The notes: a model not told the origin generated them from the sequence alone. A stretch of DNA of 64,000 nucleotides from Allodiplogaster sudhausi (GCA_945643635.1 CALZFC010000055.1:571001-635000), one strand, 5' to 3'; shown: positions 1-12,045, numbered from the stretch's first letter. Translations and numbers: made by a program.

Positions 1-41
1 ACAGAAACCGCCAAAAAGCGGACCGCCAGGCTTTCTCTCTC

Positions 42-91
<50 letters not shown>

Positions 92-1012
92 ATATCTCTT
101 ACTTTGTCTCGTGTCTCACCCAACTCTCATGCTGCTTCCTCCTTACCGTCCTCTATCTCCTTCTTTTTGTTCCCTTCATAGAATGAGCCTGAGTATGGCC
201 AGACAAGCTAATCCTCTCGTTGGCACGCGTTCTTTTCACATTTCATAAAAGTGCTCCTCCTGCTCTGCCAATATTCCCATCGCCCCATTGAATAGCGCGA
301 ACCAAAAAAAGGTGAAGAAAGGCATCATTTCATTTCTTTTTACTTCATTTCTTCGCTCACTCTCTCTCTCTCTATATCTGTCTCTCTCCCCTCTCTTTCT
401 CTCTCTCTCTGTTTCTATCTCTCCTGTCTATCTCTCTCTCTCGTTATCTCCCTCCTCCGGTTCTAATAACTGCGCCGCCAAAAATAAGCCTAATTCTTGT
501 CGCCAAAAAGAACCAAGCAAGTGAAACATTGCAGAACTTCGCAGAATTTAATAACAAATTGTGAGTAAATGAAAAACACGGAGAGAGGACGTGAGAGAAA
601 GAGAGAGCGAGAGAGAGACTGAGAGAGAGAGAAATAGAGAGAGAGAGAGAGAGAGAGAGAGCGGGCGAGCGAAAGAGAGATGAATGATGAAAGGCGTCTG
701 GCAAAGGAGCAGAAGAAAGGGAGGAGTCTGCACTGATGGAAAAGGTCGCCGGCCCACAACCAAAGCGGTTTCGAAATCAGAGATGCCCTTAGGCAGACCA
801 GGAGAGAGAAGTTCAGCAAGTGCAAACGAAGAGGATTCAGGAGGAAAGTAGACAGATACCGTTGGAACATTGCGACAGAGTGAGTGGAAGGATGCCGACG
901 GAGAGGAGAGAGCAAGGGAAAAGGGACAGAAAGAACAAGAGAGAAAGATAGAGGGAGAGAGAGAGAGGGGAGAGAGGAATAGAGAGAGAGAGCGAGCGAG
1001 AAAGAGAGACAG

Positions 1013-1056
<44 letters not shown>

Positions 1057-2104
1057 TGAGAAGCAGGAGATTTAATAATTGAGGAATAATGAAATGATGC
1101 CCATACCATGAAATAAAAAAAAAAAAAAAATAAAGCATAAACTGTGCATGTGGGTACGAAGCCCTCCAGAAATTGAATGAGAGACCGAAATAAAGTCCAC
1201 GATGATCAAGCAACAGTGCCACGCAGAGGAATTGGAATACATTAGCCACTGCCATCTGACTCTCTCTCTCTCTACCGTTCTCACCCTTTTCTTCCATTCT
1301 TCCTTTCTCTACGACTCTCGTTCTTCTCTTCCTTTCTCTGTTTCTCTAACACTCCCACCCTCCTTTTCCTGTCGCTTCCGCTCTCTCTCGCTATCCACTC
1401 CGTAATCCTCCGCTTTTATTTTCATTTCCCTAATCACTCAAGCACTTGTCCTTTCCCTCCAGTTATTTTCACACCTATGTAGTGTGTACTTTTATTTTCT
1501 TCTAAATTGCTTCTCGGTGGTTTCGTACATGGAGAAAAAAGAGAAGGAAAGAGAGGGAGGGAGGAAAGAGTAAGCGAGAAAGGGAAAGGGTGAAAGAAAA
1601 TAAAGAAAAAGTCTGACGAATCAGAACAAGAACATCACTCCAATCATAATCGACGAATGTTAATATACATTTCTGGAGGGAAGAGAGCAAGGAATGAACG
1701 TGAACGGAAAGTGGATTCGGCTGCAGAGGGTGGGAAGCACGTTTGGAATTGAGATGGAGAAGAAATGGAGAAAGGGAAGAGAAAAGGAGAAATATGGACG
1801 AGAGAAGGAAGACATATGCAACCATTATGATATGTCAACGAAATTCTGAGTTCCAAAAATGTGATAAACATCTAGCCAAGAGATTTCGTAACCAGTGCTC
1901 TTTATCTGCAATAAACACTTAAATGAACAGATGTGAGGAATGCAAAAAATATCATGGAACGTATCACACAATATTTACATAAATAATCAACTGAGACGGT
2001 TACTCGATAACCGAATGATAGTAACCGTTTGATAACCCTCTAGATTTAACAACAAAACACTTCAATTCGAAATCTTCTTGACCTTTGGTTGAAAAGCTGA
2101 TGAT
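1..2104. other. Intergenic stretch, microsatellite-rich, no gene seen
   Basis: Dominated by (CT)n or (GA)n tracts at about 37-88, 355-450, 588-666, 916-1054 and 1258-1400. These tracts keep several frames open on both strands, giving Ser/Leu-rich or Arg/Glu-rich pseudo-proteins. I see no domain, no conserved motif and no convincing exon. The last 250 bases before the peroxiredoxin stop codon are ordinary AT-rich sequence. Confidence 0.6.
916..1054. repeat. (GA)n microsatellite
   Basis: A purine-only tract of GA dinucleotides with scattered GGGA and GCGA interruptions, about 140 bp. It is one of the longest imperfect GA tracts in the first 2 kb and the source of several spurious reading frames there. 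Confidence 0.9.
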
Positions 2105-3051
2105 CTACTGATCCAGTGGCATGGGAGTGAGTCGAATGTATTCCTTGCCAGATGGTAGAGCTCTCTTCTGGATGGAATCACCAAAGAGAGAAGAAGCCTC
2201 TGCAGCGGAGAGAGACGGAAGAACCATGCAAGGCTGGCCAGGCTGCCAATCCACCGGAGTCGCCACCTGCATATTCAATCAATATCTCATACTCATTTCT
2301 ACATTTACATCAACTACTACATCATAACGTCACCAAAGAAACGAAAGAGAGAGAGAGAGAGACTAATTGAATCTAACTCAGACTGGCCTTGTGCTTGGCA
2401 GTCAACTGAAGAGAGTCAACCACACGAAGAATCTCATCAAAGTTACGGCCGGTCGTGGCCGGGTAAAGAATCTGCAGCTTCAGTCTCAGGTCGGGGCCAA
2501 TGATGAAGACAGCACGGGCAGACAGTGGAAGACCATCCTGACAGTAGTTCATCTCTCTCTCTCTCTCTCCCATCTCTCTCTATCACATACCTTCCCAATC
2601 TCGTCAGGGTCGAGCATGCCCAGAGAAGTCGACAGCGACCGGTCCTCGTCAGCAATGATAGCTTGAAAGTCTTACAGTAGATGTGTGAATGGAGTAAATA
2701 GATGATGGCTGACGGAAAGGGAAAGCTTCCTCGCCTCCGCCGGCATAGCTGCGAATGTCGTTGATCCAAGCACGATGAGAGGCGGGCGAGTCAATGGAGA
2801 GCGCGATCATCTGGACGCGGCGGCGGTGGAATTCCGGTGCCAGCTGGACCGCCCGCGCCAACTCAGTGGTGCAGACCGGAGTGAAGTCAGCCGGGTGAGA
2901 GAAGAGAATGGCCCAGCTGAATCGGATTACCGTAACCATCCCAATCAGGGGAAAGAACTGACTTCCCCTCCCCAATCCACTCGTGGAATGACTCAATCTT
3001 CCCTCTTTCCGTCTCCGCCGAGAAGTTCGGGATGACGTCACCGAGAATCAT
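2105..3051 (-). CDS. prdx-6: 1-Cys peroxiredoxin (PRDX6 type)
   Basis: Thiol peroxidase that reduces H2O2 and organic peroxides with one catalytic cysteine, normally cytosolic. Five exons on the minus strand: 3051-2963, 2916-2714, 2661-2591, 2537-2388 and 2266-2105. Joined they give 225 codons (224 aa), the usual PRDX6 length. The start codon at 3051 gives MILGDVIPNF, matching the family N-terminus. The active-site block LFSHPADFTPVCTTE lies near residue 40, with the peroxidatic Cys in PVCTTE. The second half carries LYPATTGRNFDEILRV and the end reads VATPVDW...LPSGKEYIR, both diagnostic for PRDX6. Two oddities: the position of the human phospholipase motif GDSWG reads GEGNW here, so the lipase serine is absent, and intron 4 needs a GC donor (AAG^GCCAGT) to keep frame. 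Identity is very secure; the symbol assumes orthology with the C. elegans gene. Confidence 0.95.
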
Positions 3052-3474
3052 CTATCAAAACGGGTATTTCCTTCTTCCACAAGAAACTCTCATCGAGGAA
3101 TGTTATATACTTGTTACATGGAACGTAGCACCCGCTTTTCCTCATCGATCACCATTAGCTTTAACATTTTTATCTCATTTGAACCCAATTATAGATATAT
3201 TTTTCTATTACCACTAGAAATTCTGAATAATAAATTATGGACAATTCTATAATCATGAATGATATCTCGAGGAAACTCAGCTCATAAATGGGACAAGCAA
3301 GGCAATGAATCACATCTGGAATAGAAACCGGACCAAGAGGAGTTTCCTCTCGTTGACAGCCACAACTACGCAAAGGAAGGCAGATATTATCCGGGAGCGA
3401 GGCACGTTTGAGGAGGAGCAACAAGCAAGTAAAACGTCCAGAAATATATAAAAGTCGACGATGATTCTTACGAA

Positions 3475-5316
3475 TCAATCCAGGTCATCGTCGTGCTGTT
3501 CCATGAGAGGCTGGTCATCCTTGAGGAGCTGCCCCAACTCTTTCTGGAAGACGGCCACTTCCGCCTTTATATTCTCCGGCTCTTCCGTGTCCAAATCAGC
3601 AACGGCTTCCGTCTTGTCGTTTTCCTCATTTCCACTACTCATCAAGCCTGCAAGACAGCGACCATTTCTCAAAGGAATAGAACTCCCTCTTTTTGGATGA
3701 TTCAAAAAGGAAAGACGCTGACCCTTGAGAAGAGAGGATAAGATTCCTCCTCCGCTCTGTTTTGGGGGAGCGCCGAAATAAATCTGTCCGATGCGGTCCA
3801 AGTACTCCTTCAGGCTGCTGTCAATCTCCAGGTCGGAGTGGTAACGGGCAACCAAGGAGGAGAAGAAGGTCACCTGCACAAGCAACTCTTCACTAAACAC
3901 AACTTCAGTACTAATCATTCGATAGCAAATTATTTATAAAGACTAATGAGAGCAAAACATCGATCGCTGCTATGCATTTGAAGGGGAAAAAAAGGAAAAT
4001 TAACATAGATTGGATGAACTCTAAGAACAAGTAAACGAGACGGACTGACATTGCGTGTGTGGATAATGTGAATAAGAAGGAAGGAGAATCGGAGGAAGGG
4101 AGCAGAGAAGGGGGCGGAGTCTCGGCTGCTCTCGGGATGGAGGCGAGTGAACTCGGAGAAGACTCGGTGGGCGAAGGCAGAACGACGCAGGCAGAGCAGC
4201 TGGCAAGTCAACATTCTTCTTCTTTTTCAACACTTTCTTCACTTCAATCAAGACCACTTTATCTACCGCATCTTCACACGAAGTGGAAGAAACTGAAGAA
4301 ACCTGAAGAACGTGGATGGTGATCCAGTGAGCAGCACTGATCCCCTCATTGCCCAGCTGGCAGCGGATCAAGCAGCTCGCTAACTCCTTCAACATTTAAC
4401 TCCTCTCGTCTCTATTCCTTTTGATGCTGATCACAGAAATCATAGCATGTTTACAGAGAAAAAAATACTGACGGTAGCGTCGTTGGAGAGAAGAAAATGG
4501 CTGCATGCAGCCTCCAGATTCTGAGCAGAGAGGAACCCCCTGGCGAGACGAGCATGTAACTCCGAACTGCCGTGAGCCTTCTCGTAGGGACGAGTCGCAA
4601 CCAGCTGAGACCTTCAAACATCTCTACTTCCAACTCACTAATCTCTCGTCATGACTGACAAAAGATGTCCAAAAGGCTAACCATTTTACAACGAGAGACA
4701 CAAATTTAGCACGTCTGTCAGATGCGGTCTGAGGACTGGGCGCATCGGCCAGGTGAGGCGGAAGCTTCAGGAAAATCTGTAAAACAAGAAGCTTGCATCT
4801 CTTAATCAATGAATAAGCAAACCTTCTCAACGGAAGAGATGGAAAGGGTAGAGAGAGGAGTCGCAGCTTTGCTTAGCGTTTCCGCATAAATCTCACATAA
4901 ATCATAAGCACTGCCGAATTCGCCAACTGAAAGTCAGCCCTCACTATACATTAAACAGTAGACAAGAAACAGTTAAACATTAAATAATCCAATGCCACAG
5001 AATGACATTCAAAACATATATTGCCAGAATATTCGTAAGGTACCATCTGCGAGTCTGTGAATGCCGGTTTCCAAGAGCGCGAGGACCTCGTTGAACTTTC
5101 CAGTCGACGAGAGACGATAGAACATTGTGCGATAAATTTGATGGGCTTCGTAGAATTCCTTGTTGGTAAGGCATGCCTCAAGTTTCTTCTCCAGCCTCGC
5201 GACCTAAAAGAAGACTGACTCACTTATCTTTGCAGAAAATAAAATCATTAATTCTAAAAATTAAGCAGAAAATAGTAGAATGCAAACACTACAAAGAAAA
5301 AAGAAACCTGCGCCAT
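3475..5316 (-). CDS. get4: GET4/TRC35 (Golgi-to-ER traffic protein 4) homologue
   Basis: Cytosolic alpha-solenoid scaffold of the GET/TRC pathway, which hands tail-anchored membrane proteins to the GET3/TRC40 ATPase. Start at 5316: ATG-GCG-CAG, then an intron, then VARLEKKLEACL and KEFYEAHQIYRTMFYRL, which matches the GET4 first repeat (about 5220-5040). Later segments are LLKLPPH (about 4770), ELHARLARGF...ACSHFLLSND (about 4590-4460), ISAAHWITIHVLQ (about 4360-4310), then QLLCLRRSAFAHRVFSEFTR with LHPESSRDSAPF (about 4205-4100). The last part holds YLDRIGQIYFGAPPKQ (about 3810-3760), the GET4 C-terminal signature, and a polar tail ending DDDLD with TGA at 3475. The final intron has donor GTCAGC. 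Exon borders in the middle are approximate. No break or frameshift was seen. Confidence 0.9.
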
Positions 5317-6004
5317 GATGACGCTGCCCTTCACGATCTCCAAAACAACTGCGAAATACACAAACCAGGTGTAGACAATTCATAAATTCCACGAAGCTAC
5401 CACACAACGATTGACCACAGATTACACTAGAAACGTCTTAGGAATACGCACAAATATGCCGATATTCCCAAAATGGCAAGTAGTTGTTTCACACGTTTTC
5501 CTTGAAGGTTTTCAGTAACAAGAATTTTTCCGTCACAACTGTATCTCTCAGGTCGATGAACTGAAGTGGAATCGATAATTTTAAATTTGGCAATAGCGAG
5601 TTTATCAACAGTCGATCTAAAAATTACATAGCTATATACGTACAAATAAATGCAGGCACGTATCGGGTATGATAGTAACTAATTATTTCATAGTAACAAG
5701 TTCTGTGAGTACTGCAAAAGTGAGCAAGGTAATGTACAAGTGAGAAAGATACACTGGATATTAGCAAATACACGCGGGATCGTGAGTTCATCAGAAATGC
5801 CATGGAATGTACAGAGCGGGGAGAAGGACTACTATTGGGCAAGCGATCCGATGTAGGTGGCGAGTTTGTTGTGGAGGTCGGGGAAAGGCAGGAAGGAAGA
5901 AGCCACCGAGATACCTGCAATTCATTTCCATTTCGGGATGTCCAGCATGATTAGTCACGGCAACTTATTCACTAGCATTTGATCCGTGCTGGGAGAAGAA
6001 ATTG
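5317..6004. other. Spacer between GET4 and the SLC26 gene, with one possible terminal exon
   Basis: Mostly AT-rich and non-coding. At 5922-5832 on the minus strand a good acceptor (TTGCAG) precedes a short open stretch ending DLHNKLATYIGSLAQ and a TAG stop. It could be an alternative last exon of the SLC26 gene, but I found no upstream donor in matching phase. Confidence 0.4.
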
Positions 6005-8310
6005 CTAGCCTGAGGCAACATTGCGTGCATCTGAGATGGAAGGGAAGAATTGGTGGTCAGAGAGGACATCGTAGAGCCCGCTCTTGGCATACGCCACTCG
6101 CACTGAACTACGCACATTCGCGAAGAGAAGAAGAATCTTTCGATTGCACAACTCCAAGTGCAGCTGCAAGGATTCATCAATGACTAAATGTTATGGAAAT
6201 TGCTTTATTCTTCAAACTGACTTCTCGGACGGTCTCGATGCCCATGGAATCAGTGAATGTCCAAGTGGAACAGTCCAAGACTATACATGCCCAGCTATCG
6301 TCGATTCGATTGAAGACCTTCTCTTGTCCTTTCTCCCCCTCCTCCATAATCTTTTCCAGACATGGCACTGCAAGGGAAAGAAGGAATTCTCTCTTCCTGC
6401 TATGTACAAAAGTGCTTGAAGATCAAATCAAAGTAGAAGAATGTGTTTCCTTCCACTCAGATTAAAACAGAAGAGAGCAACCGTGTGATACTGATCAGGT
6501 TTTATTTTTGATCTTCAAAAATGTGAAGAGTGAGATTCGGCAAGAAGAGCTTATCTCCTCCTTGCCAATTATAGCACAGTTTTTCCAAAAGAAGTGCATT
6601 CCTTATCAGAAATAATCCCATAGCGCTCAAATTGGCAGCTTAATCTACCACTTTATCTAAGAAACGGTGCTCTTTCGTTTGCCATGCCGACTCTCTAAGA
6701 TTCTTCTGCGTAGAAAGAGCAGAAAGAGATCATTAAGTTTCCGTGTAATAATACGGTACAAGTATGTATGTATGTAGTTCAGCATATGTGGATTTCTCAT
6801 CGTTAAGGAACGAACGGAAACATCAAAATGAGAGAGAGAGTGTAAGTGAGAGAGTGAGCAAAAGGGAGAGAAAGAAAGAGGCAAGAATGCAGACTTGTCT
6901 GGCAGATGCGCTCTGCCTCTTCGAGTATCTTCCTTCGCATTCTCTCGCAGTTCGTGAAGCAAGGAGCAGCATCGAATCGGATGATATTGCATTGAGGAGG
7001 AGGAGAAGAAGGGAAGTGGCGGCTGTCTCGGAAATCACTCGGAGCCACCTGAAAAAGGCCTTTGAACTAGTCTACAAATACCCTTATATATACATATATC
7101 TATGCTACTTGTAAGATAACACCGACATCACTATTTTTTTAAACAATATTTTCGCAGACCTCGACTAGGTGGCGAGTGCTAGCGAATTGGACTCGGCAGA
7201 CGACGGTGAGGACTGAGAAGAGAATTCCGACTGCCAGGCCTGGGATGATGTCATAGCAGATGGTCGCCACTGCAGTGATCAGCCAGGCCGTCTATATAAG
7301 TGTCAATAAGATATTACTCGTGATCAAAGATTGAGAAAGAGAGATAAGAGAGTGTTAGAGAAAGAGAGTGAAACTGACAAAGTCAATTTTCGAAAAACGC
7401 CAGAGATAGGGAAGTTCGGTGACGCGCATGAAAAGAGAACGAAGAGCGACGACGACAATTGAAGCGAGAATGCAGAGAGGAAGAGTCTGGAGGAAGGGGC
7501 CGATCCACATGATCACCACCAGCACAATCACCGATGATACCGCTCCAGACACCTCCAGGAAAAGGCATTGAAGAGGAGAGGGAGAGGAGAGAATGAGAAT
7601 GAAGGAAACCTGAGATCGAGCACCCGCGGCTTCGTTGACCAGAGACCGAGACAGCGAAGTGGTGCATGGAAAGACAGTGAAGAAGGAAGACAGCGTCCCA
7701 CTCATGCCGAGAGCAAGCAACTCCTGCAAGAGGGTATTGAACTTCTTCCTAGGAGACACAGAAGCTGACCTGGTTGGAGTCGATGGAGTATTTATGCTTC
7801 TTTGCGAACAACTTTCCCATGGAGACAGTGACAGCGAAGGAGACAATGGCAATGGAGAGAGCAGAGTGCCAGAGATGAGGAATCAGCCGAACATCCGGAA
7901 CTCGCGGCGGAGGAATTCTACAATACTTGCACGATTCAGTGCATACATCGATCGCAGTACTTGTATAGTTCCCTCTGTTTGGGTTCAGTCACATATTTTC
8001 TTCTAATCTAACCCCGTAGCAACTTCGTCGATAATCTTAACAGAATGGTTATCCGCGAGCTCAAATTGCCAAGAGAGGAACGCTCCAACGATCATCTGAA
8101 GGAGAGAGGAGAGTCAGCGTTAGATGGAAGAAGGCAAAAGAGAATGATCTCATCAGACGGACAAGAATGAGTTCAGTGGGGAGAAGCTTCAGTCGGCGAG
8201 TCTTCCCAGCTAACAACTTGGACACGAAGAGGAAGACGATGCTAGCTGCAGACACTCCCACTGTCACGAGATTGGCACGACGCACTGCCTCGCAGATGTC
8301 TAACGTATTC

Positions 8311-8370
<60 letters not shown>

Positions 8371-9549
8371 GGGGAGAGAGAGAGAGGGAGAGAGGGGAGA
8401 GAGAGAGGGAGAGAGAGAGAGCGCAAATGCCAGGGAGAAAGGGAGTGAGAGAGAGAGAGGGAGAGAGAGAGCGCAAATGCAAGGGAGAGAGGGAGTGAGA
8501 GAGAGAGAGTGCAAATGTAAGGGAGAGAATGACGAACATAGAAGAGAACGAAGAGATTCGACGGATTCTTCCGGACGTGGACGCCTAAAAGTGTCGGAAC
8601 TTGAGCAATAAGGGCATGGCAGGCAGCGCCAAGGTTGAAGCCGGAAACCACGGGATCAGAGAGGTACGCAGTCACGAAGTCAAGCCGAAGGGCCGCCATC
8701 GCCAGCTGGATAGAAAACATCTTTGTTGCTAACTGGAGAAGATACTCTTCATAGATGATATAGATGTTATAATAATCAATATTTCAAAAAGTAAAAATAA
8801 ATGAAATAGAAATTAGAAGGACCTGTAAAAGGCCGACGGTGAGAGCGAGAGCGACAGCGACATCGATGGGCTCGAAAATGCCAGGCACTCCCTCGATGGT
8901 CGTGGCTGAGGTGCCATTGGTGAAGTCAGGGAGGATCTCTCGCCGAGCCATGCCAGTGAGGAGAGAAGTGATGGAGAAGACACCGAGAGAAGAATGAAAT
9001 GAAGACCCGAAGAGGAAGTACAGCAGAGGAGGATAGAACGAGGCATACAGACCGTACACTGGAGGCAGAGACGCCAACACCGAATATGCCATTCCTTAAC
9101 AGGCTCTTTTTCAGATTCGTGGAGGAAAAAAATCTCCATATTGTGTATGAAGAGATATTCATAATACATCGTTTAAATTCCAGGTTCATCGCTAGTCAGA
9201 TTGTAAATTAGCGAGTAAGGGGGAGGGGGTGGGGGGTGGAAGAGAATGATGGGAGTACATGAGATCCTTGACATGTGTTTTTACATTAGAGATCCTGCTC
9301 ATCGTTAATGGAGTTTGGTGGTTAGATGTTATTTGAACGGAACAGTGTTAGACGTATTTTCCGGTTTTACTTGCCAAATGGCCAATTTCATTGCAGTTCT
9401 TGTGTATTCTTCTGTCTCTCCATATCCAAACCAAGAGTACGAAGTGCAGTTACATTCTAAGTTGGCTGAATCCACATTTATGAAACAAAATTACTCGTAA
9501 TTTTCCTTTGCGTATTGCAAAAGGACCGGGCGTATGAGTCGACCACTCT

Positions 9550-9599
<50 letters not shown>

Positions 9600-9879
9600 C
9601 TTTCTCTTTCTCTTGCTCTCTCCCCTCTCCTCTCTCGCCTCTCTTGCTCTCTCTGCCCTATCCTCTCTCGCACTCGCTTGCTCTCTCGCACTCGCACTCT
9701 CTCCCCCCTCTCCTCTCTCACTGTCATATAACTCAATGATTCATCCCACAAACCCTGAGGAATATTATAGATGCCAAGAGTGGCGCCAGCAGCGAGATCT
9801 CCGAAGAGTGACTGTCTCCATCTGTAGGCGGGCAGCCATCGCGTGGCCGGCACTCGCCGGCGGAGCAGCCGATAAAGGC
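6005..9879 (-). CDS. SLC26-family anion transporter with STAS domain, N-terminus incomplete
   Basis: Multi-pass plasma-membrane anion exchanger or sulfate permease (sulp family in nematodes). First placed exon 9879-9754: RWLPAYRW...GDLAAGATLGIYNIPQG. It joins in phase to the exon at 9094, GMAYSVLASLPPVYGLYASFYPPLLY, the SulP signature block around TM1-TM2. Downstream exons encode SDPVVSGFNLGAA (about 8670), ANLVTVGVSAASIVFLFVSK (about 8260-8200), LLALGMSGTLSSFFTVFP (about 7730), VVIMWIGPFLQTLPLCILAS (about 7510-7450) and DIIPGLAVGILFSV (about 7250-7200). The STAS domain follows: NIIRFDAAPCF (about 6980) and ACIVLDCSTWTFTDSMGIET (about 6285-6225), ending FFPSISDARNVASG with TAG at 6005. The initiator exon upstream of 9879 was not found. 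Introns hold large microsatellites. Symbol left blank because the family has several members. Confidence 0.9.
8312..8530. repeat. (GA)n microsatellite inside an SLC26 intron
   Basis: A GA tract of about 50 bp followed by GAGAGGGA-type degenerate repeats, including two near-identical blocks containing GCGCAAATGC (about 8420 and 8470). On the gene strand it reads CT and lies inside an intron. Confidence 0.9.
9551..9720. repeat. (CT)n microsatellite inside an SLC26 intron
   Basis: A pure CT run at about 9551-9597, then CT-rich DNA broken by TTGCTCT, CGCACTCG and CCCCT units. It lies between the first placed SLC26 exon (ends 9754) and the exon starting at 9094. Confidence 0.9.
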
Positions 9880-10033
9880 CTGAATACCAGATTATGTACA
9901 TTATTCTACTCCTTATTCTATTTTGATCAATTTTCCAAAAGCTCTTATGCGATCCTATAGAAACATAGTAAAAGTTTCTGCTCAAATAGAAGGATTGATT
10001 CTGGCCATAAACATGGGATGATCTCTCATCAAA

Positions 10034-10168
10034 ATGTTACTCTTCCTCTTCGTGTTTGTCTGCTCGGTCGCTCTGCCGTTAAAGGTCTGGGAGAATACAA
10101 AAGCCATCAGCTATTTCTACTGTGGCCAAGCACTCGCCACGCTTTATCAGCCTGACAGGAACAGTTGA
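10034..10168 (+). CDS. Possible short secreted peptide (44 aa)
   Basis: A single open frame starting with ATG in a good context (ATCAAAATG). The first 15 residues, MLLFLFVFVCSVALP, look like a signal peptide core. The rest (LKVWENTKAISYFYCGQAL...) is short and polar with one cysteine, ending in TGA. I recognise no family. The CGQAL segment faintly recalls an insulin B-chain, but the remaining insulin cysteines are absent, so I do not call it insulin-like. It may be the first exon of a longer gene, or chance. Confidence 0.25.
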   Translation: MLLFLFVFVCSVALPLKVWENTKAISYFYCGQALATLYQPDRNS

Positions 10169-10214
10169 CTTATGGAAGTTACGACTCTGCTCTCGTGAGC
10201 ATGGCCATGTGGAA

Positions 10215-10215
<1 letters not shown>

Positions 10216-10283
<68 letters not shown>

Positions 10284-10312
10284 ATAAGAGAGAGAGAGAG
10301 AAAGAGAGAAGT
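10216..10312. repeat. (GA)n microsatellite
   Basis: GA dinucleotide run of about 95 bp with AAAGA interruptions, immediately downstream of the possible short peptide. No coding role. Confidence 0.9.
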
Positions 10313-11233
10313 AGAGATTGTATGTGAGGGAGAGAGGGAAGAGAAAAGAATGTCGTGGAGCACGGAGAAGTATGCCACACAGAACAGAAGCAAAAAAAAA
10401 AAGAAATATGAAGAGAAGGTGAAATAAAGGGTTCCATAAGTGCCAAACGACCTTAGAAATTTTACTGCTTTTTTCCATATACGCCTGCAAGGCTTTATAA
10501 ATAGGCTTTATAGAAGAGTTTTATAGAATATACATAGAACCATGTGACTTTTTTGTAAAACGTATGCATGCCAAATAAGTGAGTTATGCTTTAGAAATCC
10601 CCTGGCTTACAATTAGATTACAAATAAAAAGGATTGCAAATAAATACATTCATATTTTTTTTGAGTTTTCTACATTTTGCTAGTTTTCGATTAGCACTAA
10701 ACCAAGACAATCAGATTAGAGTTGACCGGAACAAAGAACAAGAAACAGAGAGCGAAGAATCTATCTAGTTGTAATATATTAACAAAATCTGATCAGCGGT
10801 TGTCATTCTCCGTTGCATGTGAATCACCTCACAAGTTATACACGGTTCCAGTTACAATAGTCTTTGCTCGCCCATTTCCCCCTAGTTTGTCGTGAATCTG
10901 ATGAAGGAAAGATGACAAGAAAGAGAAGGAAGGAACTTGGGCGAGGAGAGATCGGAAACGCGAAGTGCATTCCATTATCAAGATATTCAGTCACGGCCCG
11001 CGCTGGAAATTATCACAAGAATTACACAAAAACGGTGAGAGCGGAATTATGCAGTCCAAGACTCTTTTCTTCTAGAGAGCCAGGGTTCGAAATAGCAAAA
11101 CGTCAACAACTCGGCCTTTAATGTTTTTTTTTAGAAAGTGCACATCTTAGAGTAAACATCTCTCCGTACACAAAACTGAAGAGAACACTTACAGTCAGGC
11201 GCTCATGGCTCTTGCGATCTCTTCCATTAAAAC

Positions 11234-11349
11234 CTTTTAAAGAATTAGAACGGCTGTGGTACAGACAAGTAAACTTTTAAAGAATTAGAACGGCTGTAGT
11301 ACAGACAAGTAAACTTTTAAAGAATTAGAACGGCTGTGGTACAGACAAA
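11234..11349. repeat. 40-bp tandem repeat, three copies
   Basis: Three direct head-to-tail copies of a 40-bp unit starting CTTTTAAAGAATTAGAACGG. The second copy differs by one base (TGTAGT for TGTGGT) and the third lacks the last few bases. It is not low-complexity, and it lies in an unassigned AT-rich region. Confidence 0.95.
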
Positions 11350-11902
11350 AAATATTAGTTTTGTATGCCCATCACTAGTTGCATGAACAGAGATGCACAT
11401 AAGTAAACAAAAAAGCTTAAAGCTAATACTTCCTTGAGGCATGTGCATACGTCTCGGCTTCAACAAATAAACCTGAGTCGATGCCCTTCTGGTGGAATTA
11501 TGATAGAACTAGCCAATTGTCTTCACTGCTGATATGAAGTACAATTACTGGAAGAGAGAGAGAGAGAGATAGAGAGAAGAGAGAGAGAGAGAGATAGAGA
11601 GATAGAGAGAGTGAGTGAGAGAGTGACCTTCAGCAGAGCAGAAAGAATGTCGCAGTCCATCAACGGAACGGGCGATTCTCGCCTTCAGCCCAGGCGTTTC
11701 CTCGCGTGAAAAGCCGTATAAATGATCGTATTCCTTCTGAACGGTATGAAATTGTATGCATCAGGAGATACTGGAGTTCATATGGAAATGCCGGCTATCC
11801 TTACAAAAGGTAGGCCATTTAATAATGATGAGAACATTATCCAATTAATATGCTCAGATATGTTCATATCGCAAGCACTTACACACATTACGTTGATTCT
11901 CC

Positions 11903-12045
11903 CGCTCTCTCTCTCTCTCTTTCTCTCGCTCGCTCTCTCTCTCGCTCGCTCTCTCTCTCTCTCTCGCTCTCGCACCCGCTCTCTCTCTCTCTCGCTCTCC
12001 CTTTCGCTCTCCTTTCGCTCTCGCTCTCTTTCTATCTTGTTCTCT
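11903..12045. repeat. (CT)n microsatellite with CTCG interruptions
   Basis: Pyrimidine-rich tract alternating CTCTCT with CTCGCTCG and CTTTCGCTC. No coding signal in or beside it. Confidence 0.9.

Noticed and set aside
548..1297. Long minus-strand open frame of about 250 codons, Ser/Leu-rich
   Set aside because: It runs through two (GA)n microsatellites, which read as CT on that strand and cannot generate stops. There is no domain, and composition is explained by the repeat.
8242..8720. Three overlapping Ser/Leu-rich minus-strand frames
   Set aside because: Microsatellite read-through in an SLC26 intron. Only the part from about 8590 upward (SDPVVSGFNLGAA) is real, as an SLC26 exon.
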